Below are positions 17,520-25,472 of a stretch of 64,000 nucleotides of DNA, one piece after another. Location: the NCBI GenBank assembly GCA_947456955.1, contig CANGTQ010000005.1, forward strand, positions 72,880 through 136,879. Reading direction: 5' to 3'. The first letter of the stretch is position 1; the number at the start of each line of letters is the position of its first letter. The notes below the pieces were generated by a model. The model made no database searches and was not told the origin of the DNA. It saw only the letters and a program-made list of their open reading frames with translations. The DNA is from Flavobacteriaceae bacterium (GTDB taxonomy: Bacteria; Bacteroidota; Bacteroidia; Flavobacteriales; Flavobacteriaceae). The position numbers and the translations under genes are program-made.

Positions 17520-18299
17520 ATGGCAGCTACAAAAGAACTAAATGTTGAAGACAAATTAAGAGCTATTTATGACCTTCAAATCATAGATACAAGAATTGAT
17601 GAAATCAGAAATGTAAGAGGCGAATTGCCTTTAGAAGTGGAAGATTTGGAAGATGAAGTTACTGGTTTAACCACTCGTTTAGAAAAATTAAAAAGTGACT
17701 TGGATATTATCGAAGAGCAAATTAAAAATAAAAAAAATGCCATCGACGATCATCAAGCTGCTATAAAAAAATATACAGCACAACAAAAAGAAGTTCGTAA
17801 CAATAGAGAATTTAATTCATTAACTAAAGAAGTTGAATTTCAGGAATTAGAAATTCAATTGGCCGAAAAACAAATTAAAGAATTAAAAGCTTCTATCGAA
17901 CACAAAAAAGAAGTGATTGCGAATTCTAAAGAAAAATTAGACCAAAAAACAACGCATCTAAAACATAAAAAAGCAGAATTGAGCGATATTATGGCAGAAA
18001 CTCAAAAAGAGGAAGCCTACTTAATTGAAAAATCTGCCGAATATGAAGCGTTAATTGAAGAAAGATTGTTAGCCGCATACAAAAGAATTCGTTCAAGCGT
18101 TCGTAATGGTTTAGCGGTTGTATCTATTGAGCGTGGTGCTTCGGCTGGATCGTTCTTTACCATTCCACCACAAACACAGGTAGAAATAGCAGCCAGAAAG
18201 AAAATCATTACCGATGAGCATTCAGGAAGAATTTTGGTAGATGCTTCTCTAGCAGAAGAAGAAAGAGAAAAAATGCAAAAATTATTTGCTCACCTATAA
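17520..18299 (+). CDS. DUF164/C4-type zinc-ribbon family coiled-coil protein lacking its cysteines
   Basis: A 259-residue protein with a long charged coiled coil (about residues 10-185) followed by a small C-terminal domain. In the family that domain is a zinc ribbon with two CxxC pairs around PPQ and a CGRIL end. Here the same frame is recognisable (TIPPQTQVEIAARKK and then EHSGRILVD) but all expected cysteines are replaced: the protein contains no cysteine at all. It therefore cannot bind zinc in the usual way. It is 3 nt downstream of the Nif3-like gene and ends just before a hairpin terminator, so the two form an operon. Confidence 0.9.
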   Translation: MAATKELNVEDKLRAIYDLQIIDTRIDEIRNVRGELPLEVEDLEDEVTGLTTRLEKLKSDLDIIEEQIKNKKNAIDDHQAAIKKYTAQQKEVRNNREFNSLTKEVEFQELEIQLAEKQIKELKASIEHKKEVIANSKEKLDQKTTHLKHKKAELSDIMAETQKEEAYLIEKSAEYEALIEERLLAAYKRIRSSVRNGLAVVSIERGASAGSFFTIPPQTQVEIAARKKIITDEHSGRILVDASLAEEEREKMQKLFAHL

Positions 18300-18305
18300 T
18301 ATACT

Positions 18306-18331
18306 AATCCCGATACCCTCGGGATTTTTTT
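18306..18331 (+). terminator. Rho-independent terminator after the nif3-DUF164 operon
   Basis: AATCCCGA and TCGGGATT pair around a TACCC loop and are followed by seven T residues. The stem resembles the TCCCGA...TCGGGA palindrome family found elsewhere in the window. The next gene's ATG follows directly. Confidence 0.8.
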
Positions 18332-19216
18332 ATGAAAAAAATTCAATACTATATTCTTACTAAATCCATTGGGTTATATCTCAACGTATTGAGCTATATC
18401 AATTTGGATGCAGCAAAAAACAAAGCATACCAACTTTTTAGTCAACCTAGAAAGGGTAAAATCCAAAAAGAAAAATTACCAAAAACGTTACAGAATGTAA
18501 CCTATGAAACCTTTGAATTCCAAACAGAGAAGTTCCAATCCTACATTTGGAATGGCACCCGAGACAATCCCGAAGCTTCGGGAGGACAAAACGAAACTAA
18601 TAGTGAAGTAATCTTATTAGTTCACGGTTGGGAAAGCAATGCTTCACGCTGGAAAAAATTATTGAACTACCTAATTCCTTTAGGGAAAACCATAATAGCA
18701 ATTGATGGCCCGGCTCACGGATTAAGTGAAGGCAAAGAATTCAATGCTCCTAAATTTGCAGAATACATAAATATAGTAGCTCAAAAATACCACCCAAAAA
18801 CTATCATCGGGCATTCTATAGGCGGAGCAGCAGTTTCTTTTTATCTCAACAAATACAATGATAAAACGATAGAGAAAGTTATACTTTTAGGAGCTCCTTC
18901 CGATTTTAAAATCATTGCAAATAATTTTGTGAAACTTTTGAGTTTAAACAATAAGATAAAACATAAACTAGAGAAATACTATTTAGAAAAATTCAGTATC
19001 GATATCAATGAATTTTCCGCACATAAATTTGCGCAAAACTTTACCCAAAAAGCATTTATCGCTCATGATACAGAAGACAAAGTCGTGCTTATAGATGAAG
19101 GCCGCAAATATGCAAACACATGGAAAAATGCCATTTATATCGAAACTAGTGGTTTAGGACACAGTATGCATGACGCCGATTTATATCAAAAAATAGTTGC
19201 TTTTATTGGGCAATAA
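18332..19216 (+). CDS. Alpha/beta hydrolase
   Basis: A 294-residue cytosolic hydrolase. The oxyanion segment is LLVHGWESNASRW, the nucleophile elbow is GHSIGG, the acid is probably the Asp in IAHDTEDKVV, and the histidine is in TSGLGHSMHD. The substrate is not predictable. Like lipA, it has an apparent in-frame palindromic insertion coding NPEASG at 18568-18583, in the surface region just before the first core strand (the residues TRDNPEASGGQNETN). The start ATG directly follows the T-run of the upstream terminator, so the promoter may lie inside the preceding gene or translation may use a slightly later start. Confidence 0.88.
   Translation: MKKIQYYILTKSIGLYLNVLSYINLDAAKNKAYQLFSQPRKGKIQKEKLPKTLQNVTYETFEFQTEKFQSYIWNGTRDNPEASGGQNETNSEVILLVHGWESNASRWKKLLNYLIPLGKTIIAIDGPAHGLSEGKEFNAPKFAEYINIVAQKYHPKTIIGHSIGGAAVSFYLNKYNDKTIEKVILLGAPSDFKIIANNFVKLLSLNNKIKHKLEKYYLEKFSIDINEFSAHKFAQNFTQKAFIAHDTEDKVVLIDEGRKYANTWKNAIYIETSGLGHSMHDADLYQKIVAFIGQ
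18568..18583. repeat. 16-bp palindrome TCCCGAAGCTTCGGGA, in frame within the hydrolase gene
   Basis: Identical to the copies at 11959-11974 and 19269-19284. It is read in the same frame as in lipA, giving NPEASG, and it has the same CAAT left flank and GAGnAC right flank. It lies in a loop-like region before the first conserved core strand. Confidence 0.9.
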
Positions 19217-19450
19217 GAGCACAACGTTTTCAATTCTTCAGAACTTTTACTCCTGCTCTTCGTTCCTATCCCGAAGCTTCGGGAATAAATTTTCTGGTGT
19301 TTCAGTTATCTTAAAAAACTGAAAATCAATTCAACATAAAAAGACCTCTTTACTTTTTTACCATTCAGTAAAAAAAATACAATTCAACACTAAATATTTC
19401 CTGTTTTTAACAAAATCATTACTTATTACTTTTACTAATTATTCCTAATC
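19217..19450. other. Intergenic region with a palindrome, no gene seen
   Basis: Together with the fragment at 19451-19564 this makes a 344-nt gap. It holds the palindrome TCCCGAAGCTTCGGGA at 19269-19284, then AT-rich sequence with a weak inverted repeat (CAGTTATCTT/AAAACTGAAAA) near 19305-19325. No open frame of note was seen. Confidence 0.6.
19269..19284. repeat. Intergenic copy of the TCCCGAAGCTTCGGGA palindrome
   Basis: A perfect match to the two coding copies in lipA and the alpha/beta hydrolase. Flanks differ (CCTA before, ATAA after), so it may be an independent or truncated insertion. It is not followed by a T-run on either strand and so is probably not a simple terminator. Confidence 0.85.
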
Positions 19451-19564
19451 ATGAAAATAGATAAAATTCAAGCACTTCGTGGCCCAAATATTTGGAGTGT
19501 TCAACGTAAGAAATTAATCCAAATCCAAACACTAACGTTTGGGATTTTAATTTTTATCAAATGA
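19451..19564 (+). pseudogene. 5' remnant of a cyanophycin synthetase-like gene
   Basis: An ATG-initiated frame of 37 codons. Its first 24 residues (MKIDKIQALRGPNIWSV followed by QRKKLIQI) closely resemble the N terminus of cyanophycin synthetase CphA, where an ALRGPN-WS-RR-KLI block begins the protein. Homology then stops and the frame runs through a hairpin to a TGA at 19562-19564. The rest of the roughly 870-residue enzyme is missing, so this looks like the relic of a deletion whose other end lies near 19520. The TGA overlaps the ATG of the next gene (ATGA), so translation of the fragment could be coupled to it. The identification rests on memory of CphA sequences. Confidence 0.6.
19521..19553 (+). 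terminator. Hairpin with T-rich tail inside the cphA-like fragment
   Basis: AAATCCAAAC and GTTTGGGATTT form a stem with one bulged G and a six-base loop, followed by TTAATTTTT. It lies immediately downstream of the CphA-like homology and before the ATG of the next gene. It may be the original terminator of the deleted gene. Confidence 0.55.
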
Positions 19565-20022
19565 GTAATCTTAAAACACTTGTAAATCAATTAGAATCAT
19601 ATATCGCTAATTATGAAAAAGTAAACCTAGCAGTTTCTCAATCTTCTATTGGTTGGCATATCGACCATAGTTTGATGGTCATTAATGGAATTATAGACCA
19701 ATTAAAAAAGTCAAATCCTGAACAGTATAAATGGCAATTTAATTGGATTCGAATTTTCATCCAAATCATTAATAAAATTCCGAGAGGAAAAGTAAAAGCT
19801 CCCAAAGTGGTTCAACCTCTCGAACCAGCGACAGCCGCTCTACTTATTTCAAAATTAGAAATTGCAAAAAATAGTTTAGTTGATTTGGAAACTCTTAACG
19901 CTAATTCTTATTTTACCCATCCTTACTTTGGGGATTTAAATCTAAAAAAAACACTTTGGTTTTTAAATCTGCATACAAATCATCATTTAAAAATTATTAA
20001 AGATATTGCTCATAATGTATGA
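19561..20022 (+). CDS. DinB/DUF1569-like small protein
   Basis: A 153-residue helical protein. It has an early SQSSIGWHIDHSL segment and a late NLHTNHHLKIIKDI segment, giving histidines placed as in the DinB/YfiT-like four-helix metal-binding fold (DUF1569 branch). The enzymatic role is unknown; relatives include thiol transferases using bacillithiol or mycothiol. Bacillithiol synthesis is suggested by bshB1 in this window, so that link is possible but unproven. Its ATG overlaps the stop of the upstream cphA-like remnant. Confidence 0.7.
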   Translation: MSNLKTLVNQLESYIANYEKVNLAVSQSSIGWHIDHSLMVINGIIDQLKKSNPEQYKWQFNWIRIFIQIINKIPRGKVKAPKVVQPLEPATAALLISKLEIAKNSLVDLETLNANSYFTHPYFGDLNLKKTLWFLNLHTNHHLKIIKDIAHNV

Positions 20023-20079
20023 CAATTTAAAAATTGAAATACTGTTTTATGTTATATTTACGTCCAAAAAAACTACTTC

Positions 20080-22212
20080 ATGAATAAAATTTTTCTACTA
20101 TTCGTTACTTGTCTGCTGACTTTTTCGACTCAGGCACAATTAAAAAAAATCTCATTAGAAGATGCTGTATTACAGCAAAATAGAAAATTTGGAGCCGATA
20201 AATTAACTGGTTTTCAATGGATACCTAATTCAGGTAATTATAGTTATTACACCGATTCTTGGACCAAAATGATGAGTGCCAATGTGGCCAAAAAAGAAGC
20301 CATTGAATTAGTAAAACTAAGTGATATCAATTCCGCACTGGGAACAAAATTAAAAAATTTCTTTGGAGTTCAATGGATTGACGCTACAACTCTTTTTATT
20401 TCAGAAACTGGAAAATTTTACAGTTATAACATCAATTCTAAATCGGGTAAACTACTTCAAGAAATTCCTGAAACTGCCGAAAATCAAACTTTTGATGATG
20501 CAAAAATAAATATAGCTTTTACGGAAGCAAACAATTTATACTTCTTAAATAAAAACAAAGAAAAAATAGCAGTTACCAATAATTCAGATAAAAATATTGT
20601 TTCAGGGCAAACCATTTCTAGAAATGAATTTGGAATTAATGGCGGTATTTTTTGGTCGCCCAAATCAAGTTATCTTGCTTTTTATCAAAAAGACGAAACC
20701 GATGTTGCCGATTATCCCTTATTAGATATTAATGAAACACCTGGAAAATTGGTTGCAACTAAATATCCAATGATTGGACAAAAATCGGAAAAACCAAAAG
20801 TTGGTATTTACAGTTTGACAACAGGAGAACTATTTTTTATAACTCCAAAAAATCATGCTGACGATTATCTAACTAACTTGGCATTCACACCTGATGAGAA
20901 ATATATTTTGATAGCCGAATTAAATCGAGGGCAAAATGATATGAATTTGAATTTATATGAAACTGCTTCAGGAAAATTTGTGAGAACACTCTTCAACGAA
21001 AAAAATCCAAAATGGGTTGAACCTGAACATCCTGCTTTTTTCCCAAACAATAAATCGAATAACTTCGTTTGGATTTCCGAAAAAGACGGATTTAACAACC
21101 TTTACTACTACTCAATTGACGGAAAATTAATTAAACAATTGACAGCCAATAAATTTCCAACTCGAGAAATCCTTGGAACCAATACTGCTGGAACCGAAAT
21201 TTATTTTAAAGCAACGGGAGAAAAAGGCAACAATATGTTGGCGTATAAAGTAGATTTAAAAGGAAAACAAACTTTGATTACCAAAGACGAAGGCGTTCAT
21301 AACGTTGTAATTTCAACAGATGGCAATTGGTTTTTTGACGAATATTCTAATCATTCAACACCTTCAAAATCATTATTATATGACAAAAATTTAAAAGCTA
21401 CTACGCTATTTGAAAGCAAAAATAAATACGATGGTTTTGAAATCGGTAGTGCCGATATTAAAACCATCAAAGCTGCTGATGGCACAACCGATTTATACAC
21501 ACGACTAATTAAACCTAGTAATTTTGACCCAACAAAAAAATACCCAGTTTTGGTTTACGTTTATGGCGGACCACATGCGCAAATGATTACCAATTCCTAT
21601 TTGGATGGTGCCAATCTTTGGATGTATTGGATGGCAGAACAAGGTTATTTAGTATTTACTGTTGACAATCGCGGTTCAGACAATCGCGGATTTGCCTTTG
21701 AAAGCGTAATTCATACCCAACTAGGAAATAACGAAATCGACGACCAAATGAAAGGCGTAGAATACTTAAAATCATTGCCTTATGTTGATGGAAATCGTTT
21801 AGCAGTTCACGGTTGGAGCTACGGCGGATTCATGACAACCTCGTTAATGACAAGAAAACCAGATACTTTTAAAGTTGGTGTAGCTGGCGGACCTGTAATC
21901 GATTGGAAATGGTATGAAATAATGTATGGCGAACGCTATATGGATACACCAGCCGAAAACCAAAAAGGATTTGACCAAGCCAACGTAACCAATTATGCCA
22001 AAGATTTAAAAGGAAAACTACTCTTAATTCACGGAACAAACGATGATGTAGTGGTAGAACAACACAATTTAGCGTTGGTTAAAAAGTGTGTCGAATTAGG
22101 TAAACAAATTGATTATTTTCCGTATCCGATGCATAAGCATAACGTTATTGGAAAAGACAGAATACATTTGATGACCAAAGTTTTGAACTACGTAATTGAC
22201 AATAATAAGTAG
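20080..22212 (+). CDS. Dipeptidyl peptidase IV-like S9 peptidase
   Basis: A 710-residue exported serine peptidase: signal peptide (FLLFVTCLLTFSTQAQ), an eight-bladed beta-propeller domain (about residues 30-450) and an alpha/beta hydrolase catalytic domain. The nucleophile is Ser580 in GWSYGGF, the acid is in HGTNDD (Asp655/Asp656) and the histidine is His685 or His687 in PMHKH. It removes dipeptides, typically after proline or alanine, from peptides in the periplasm. Length and domain order are those of the bacterial DPP IV family. It is transcribed alone and followed by a strong terminator at 22362-22408. Confidence 0.95.
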   Translation: MNKIFLLFVTCLLTFSTQAQLKKISLEDAVLQQNRKFGADKLTGFQWIPNSGNYSYYTDSWTKMMSANVAKKEAIELVKLSDINSALGTKLKNFFGVQWIDATTLFISETGKFYSYNINSKSGKLLQEIPETAENQTFDDAKINIAFTEANNLYFLNKNKEKIAVTNNSDKNIVSGQTISRNEFGINGGIFWSPKSSYLAFYQKDETDVADYPLLDINETPGKLVATKYPMIGQKSEKPKVGIYSLTTGELFFITPKNHADDYLTNLAFTPDEKYILIAELNRGQNDMNLNLYETASGKFVRTLFNEKNPKWVEPEHPAFFPNNKSNNFVWISEKDGFNNLYYYSIDGKLIKQLTANKFPTREILGTNTAGTEIYFKATGEKGNNMLAYKVDLKGKQTLITKDEGVHNVVISTDGNWFFDEYSNHSTPSKSLLYDKNLKATTLFESKNKYDGFEIGSADIKTIKAADGTTDLYTRLIKPSNFDPTKKYPVLVYVYGGPHAQMITNSYLDGANLWMYWMAEQGYLVFTVDNRGSDNRGFAFESVIHTQLGNNEIDDQMKGVEYLKSLPYVDGNRLAVHGWSYGGFMTTSLMTRKPDTFKVGVAGGPVIDWKWYEIMYGERYMDTPAENQKGFDQANVTNYAKDLKGKLLLIHGTNDDVVVEQHNLALVKKCVELGKQIDYFPYPMHKHNVIGKDRIHLMTKVLNYVIDNNK

Positions 22213-22241
22213 GAGCCAATCCCGTTCTCCGCTCTATCTTT

Positions 22242-22253
22242 TTCGTCAGTTCG
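22242..22253. repeat. Short copy of a CGAACTGACGAA motif
   Basis: TTCGTCAGTTCG here is the reverse complement of CGAACTGACGAA present at 46677-46688, and related to sequence in the cobalamin riboswitch arm near 45331-45355. This is a small dispersed repeat without coding function. Confidence 0.4.
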
Positions 22254-22361
22254 AATGCAATGACTAGCCAACTTGAATACAAAAAAGGATACCGCTCTAA
22301 ATGCGAAGCATTCACTGAACACCGATAATAAATGTTAAATTAGTGAAGTAATCGGAGCTTA

Positions 22362-22408
22362 AAAAAAATCCCAAATTCCGAAAACTTATTTTGGAATTTG
22401 GGATTTTT
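22362..22408. terminator. Strong bidirectional terminator
   Basis: AAAAATCCCAAATTCC and GGAATTTGGGATTTTT form a 16-bp stem with a short loop, flanked by A and T runs, in the convergent gap between the S9 peptidase (plus) and the gene at 22430 (minus). Confidence 0.9.
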
Positions 22409-22429
22409 ATATGTTGAAAAACAAAAAAC

Positions 22430-23692
22430 CTAAGTCTTTTGTGGTTTCTTTCTAGCGGCAGGAAATAAGACATTGTTCAAAATCAAACGAAATCCTGGTG
22501 AGGTTGGATGCAAATCTAAAACGGTTGGCTCATCGCCCACTCTGTGTTGGTAATCTTCAGGATCATGTCCTCCATAAAATGTAAAAAAACCTTTTCCTTT
22601 TTGTCCGTGAATATAACGGGCTTCATCATTCAATTCGTTTTTTCCTAAAACCAATACACTCGATTTTAACAATTCACTGTCAAAAGCGGTGGTTTGTCCC
22701 ATAAAACCTTTGACTAATTGGGTGTGATTTTGGCATAACATACTTGGAATGACATCCCATTTTGCTGAGAATTCCATTAAGGTAAAATAATCTTTCTCAA
22801 ACGGAATTCTGCGTTTTTCTGTCATATCAATATCTGAAAATTCATAGTGCTCCGGTTTTCTGTCTAAAATGAAATTCTTGAAAGCAAAGGTTTTTGAATA
22901 ATCAATTTTAGATTGGTAGTTTGGTTCGCTATCATCGCCATCGAACATAGGTTCGCAAATATCTGCGCCTTCTGCAGACAATGCAATATCAAAACTATCC
23001 GTTGCGGAACACATGGCAAACATAAATCCGCCGCCAATTACAAAATCGCGAATCTTTTTTGCTACAGCCAATTTATCCTGAGATACTTTAGCAAAACCTA
23101 ATTTGGCTGCTAAGGCTTCAGCTTCTTTCTTTTGATCGATGTACCATGGTGCATTTCTATAAGCTCCATAAAACTTTCCGTATTGGCCGGTGAAATCCTC
23201 ATGATGCAAGTGAAGCCAATCATACAATAACAATTGGTCACTCAAAACTTCTGTATCGTAAACCACTTTAAACGGAATTTCGGCGTAAGTCAATACCATA
23301 GTAACCGCATCATCCCAAGGCTGTTTTCCTGGTGGAGAATAAACTGCAATTTTTGGTGCTTTTTCTAAAACCACAGTTTCCATATTTTGTGATGGACTTG
23401 AAATATCTGCTAAAATTGATGCTTCCTCCGCATCTGATAAAATCTCAAAACTTACACCTCGTATTTGACATTCTTTTCTAATTTCGGCAACATCAGGTAA
23501 CAAAAATGAACCGCCGCGATAGTTTAGTAACCAACTGGCTTTGTATTGTTTGTCCAATGCCCAATAGGTTATTCCGTATGCTTTAAGGTGATTTTTTTGA
23601 GTAGTTTCATCCATTGGAAGCAAAATAAAATTGGCTTTAACTCCAAAGGAAACAAAGAAAAATAAAAAATATACCGATTTTTTAAAAACCAT
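22430..23692 (-). CDS. Exported protein of unknown function, asparagine-synthetase-like in name only
   Basis: About 420 residues from the ATG at 23692 (MVFKKSVYFLFFFVSFGVKA signal peptide). The mature protein starts with ILLPMDETTQKNHLKAYGITYW, contains a PGKQPWDDAVTMVLTYAEIPFKVVYD segment, an FAMCSATDSFDIALSA segment around residue 240, and FFTFYGGHDPEDYQH near the C terminus. The middle is reminiscent of class I glutamine amidotransferase-like folds (flavodoxin-type strand, then a C-x-A turn). From memory, Flavobacterium relatives are called asparagine synthetase B, but the N-terminal Cys2 nucleophile and ATP-pyrophosphatase motif of AsnB are absent. The upstream ATG at 23743 is rejected because it would bury the signal peptide. 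Confidence 0.75.
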   Translation of the reverse strand: MVFKKSVYFLFFFVSFGVKANFILLPMDETTQKNHLKAYGITYWALDKQYKASWLLNYRGGSFLLPDVAEIRKECQIRGVSFEILSDAEEASILADISSPSQNMETVVLEKAPKIAVYSPPGKQPWDDAVTMVLTYAEIPFKVVYDTEVLSDQLLLYDWLHLHHEDFTGQYGKFYGAYRNAPWYIDQKKEAEALAAKLGFAKVSQDKLAVAKKIRDFVIGGGFMFAMCSATDSFDIALSAEGADICEPMFDGDDSEPNYQSKIDYSKTFAFKNFILDRKPEHYEFSDIDMTEKRRIPFEKDYFTLMEFSAKWDVIPSMLCQNHTQLVKGFMGQTTAFDSELLKSSVLVLGKNELNDEARYIHGQKGKGFFTFYGGHDPEDYQHRVGDEPTVLDLHPTSPGFRLILNNVLFPAARKKPQKT

Positions 23693-23784
23693 TTTTAAGT
23701 AATTTAATGCCAAAGATAATAGTTTTACTGTGAAGAAAAACACAAAAAAATCCTCTAATTATAACTTAAGAGAGTATTGTATTT

Positions 23785-25332
23785 TTAAAAAGGAACTTCG
23801 CTATCGTCGTCATTGGAATTAATATTGCTTCCAAAAGCTTCGTTGGGTGAAGGTAAATTTTTGGTCATAAACGGATTGTCATCGTGATTCATTTTTGACG
23901 GTAAATCATCAAAGGTGGTACCATACTCTTCGAGGTTATCAAACTTACCTAAGTTTCCAATGAATTTCAAACGGATATTTTCCAACGAACCATTTCTGTG
24001 TTTTGCAATGATGAACTCGGCCTGACCGGCAGTTGGTGTTTGTTCTTGATCATCCCATTCGTCAATTTTGTAATATTCAGGACGATAAATAAACGAAACT
24101 ATATCGGCATCTTGCTCAATTGCACCCGATTCACGTAAGTCGGAAAGCAATGGTCGTTTGCTTGAACCACGTGTTTCAACAGCACGAGATAATTGCGATA
24201 ATGCAATTACTGGAACTTCTAATTCTTTGGCTAAGGCTTTTAAGTTTCTGGAAATGGTAGAAATTTCTTGTTCTCGATTACCTCCACCTTTTCCGTTGCT
24301 TCCACCAGCGGTCATCAACTGAAGATAATCGACAATGATAAGTTTAATGCCGTGTTGCGATGACAAACGACGTGCTTTAGCTCTTAAATCAAAGATAGAA
24401 AGCGATGGCGAATCGTCAATATACAATGGTGCTTTTTCTAAATCTTTTACTTTGGTTGAAAGCTGTTCCCACTCGTGCTTTTCGAGTTTTCCGGTTCTTA
24501 ATTTTTCCGAAGATAAACCGGTTTCTGAAGAAATTAAACGCGTAATTAACTGTACAGATGACATTTCTAGTGAAAACAATGCTACAGGCTGTCCAAAATC
24601 GATGGCAATATTTCTTGCCATAGAAAGTACAAAGGCTGTTTTTCCCATACCGGGACGGGCAGCAATAATAATCAAATCGGATGGTTGCCAACCCGAGGTT
24701 ATTTTGTCTAGCTTTTCAAAACCGGTGGCTATTCCGCTCAAACCTTCTTTGTTGGCTATTTCTTCAATTCGTTTCTTAGCTTGGATTACCAAACTTTGTG
24801 CTGTTTCAGAACTTCGTTTGATATTTCCTTGTGTTACTTCATATAATTTAGATTCCGCTTTGTCTAGCAAATCAAATACATCGGTAGTTTCGTCATAGGA
24901 TTCTTCAATGATTTCAGAAGAAATTTTGATAAGGCTTCGCTGAATATATTTCTGTAAAATAATTCGGGAATGAAACTCGATGTGGGCCGAAGATGATATC
25001 TTTTGTGTAAGCTGAATCAGGTAAAAATCTCCACCCGCCAAATCTAATTTAGCATTCTTTTTTAATTGAGCCGAAACTGTTAATAAATCAATAGGCTGAG
25101 AATCTGTGAATAACTGAAAAATAGCTTCAAAAATATGCTTGTGAGCTTCTTTATAAAAAGCATCAGGTTGCAGAATATCAATAACCTCATCAACCCCTTT
25201 TTTATCAATCATCATAGCACCTAACACAGCTTCCTCTAGGTCGAGTGCTTGCGGTGGCAGCTTTCCTTTTTCCAAATTTATAATAGTAGTTTTATCTACT
25301 CTTATAGGGTTCATATTTCTGAGATTTTCCAT
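23785..25332 (-). CDS. dnaB: Replicative DNA helicase DnaB
   Basis: A 515-residue hexameric replication-fork helicase. The N-terminal domain is present (PPQALDLEEAVLGAMMIDKKG), followed by the RecA-like domain with Walker A ARPGMGKTAF, the ALFSLEMS motif, Walker B LIIVDYLQLM, the ALSQLSRAVETR motif and DLRESGAIEQDAD. The C-terminal tail is polar and acidic (SNINSNDDDSEVPF), typical of the Bacteroidota form. It is a single-gene unit; no intein or insertion is seen. Confidence 0.97.
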   Translation of the reverse strand: MENLRNMNPIRVDKTTIINLEKGKLPPQALDLEEAVLGAMMIDKKGVDEVIDILQPDAFYKEAHKHIFEAIFQLFTDSQPIDLLTVSAQLKKNAKLDLAGGDFYLIQLTQKISSSAHIEFHSRIILQKYIQRSLIKISSEIIEESYDETTDVFDLLDKAESKLYEVTQGNIKRSSETAQSLVIQAKKRIEEIANKEGLSGIATGFEKLDKITSGWQPSDLIIIAARPGMGKTAFVLSMARNIAIDFGQPVALFSLEMSSVQLITRLISSETGLSSEKLRTGKLEKHEWEQLSTKVKDLEKAPLYIDDSPSLSIFDLRAKARRLSSQHGIKLIIVDYLQLMTAGGSNGKGGGNREQEISTISRNLKALAKELEVPVIALSQLSRAVETRGSSKRPLLSDLRESGAIEQDADIVSFIYRPEYYKIDEWDDQEQTPTAGQAEFIIAKHRNGSLENIRLKFIGNLGKFDNLEEYGTTFDDLPSKMNHDDNPFMTKNLPSPNEAFGSNINSNDDDSEVPF

Positions 25333-25420
25333 GGAGCGAATGTAACTATTTTGATAGTTTTATTTGAATTGAGTTATCATGCAATTGTGTTTATAAGTTT
25401 CTTCTTTTTGTTAACAACCA

Positions 25421-25454
25421 AAAAAAAATCCGAAACCATTGGGCTCCGGATTCA
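25421..25454 (-). terminator. Terminator downstream of accA
   Basis: On the minus strand AATCCGGAGCCC and GGTTTCGGATT form an imperfect stem followed by nine T residues, about 20 nt after the accA stop codon. Confidence 0.75.
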
Positions 25455-25472
25455 GATATAATTTGTAAGAAA

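Noticed and set aside
22430..23692. Annotation as asparagine synthetase B
   Set aside because: There is a signal peptide, no N-terminal catalytic cysteine after Met and no PP-loop motif, so the name cannot be supported from the sequence.
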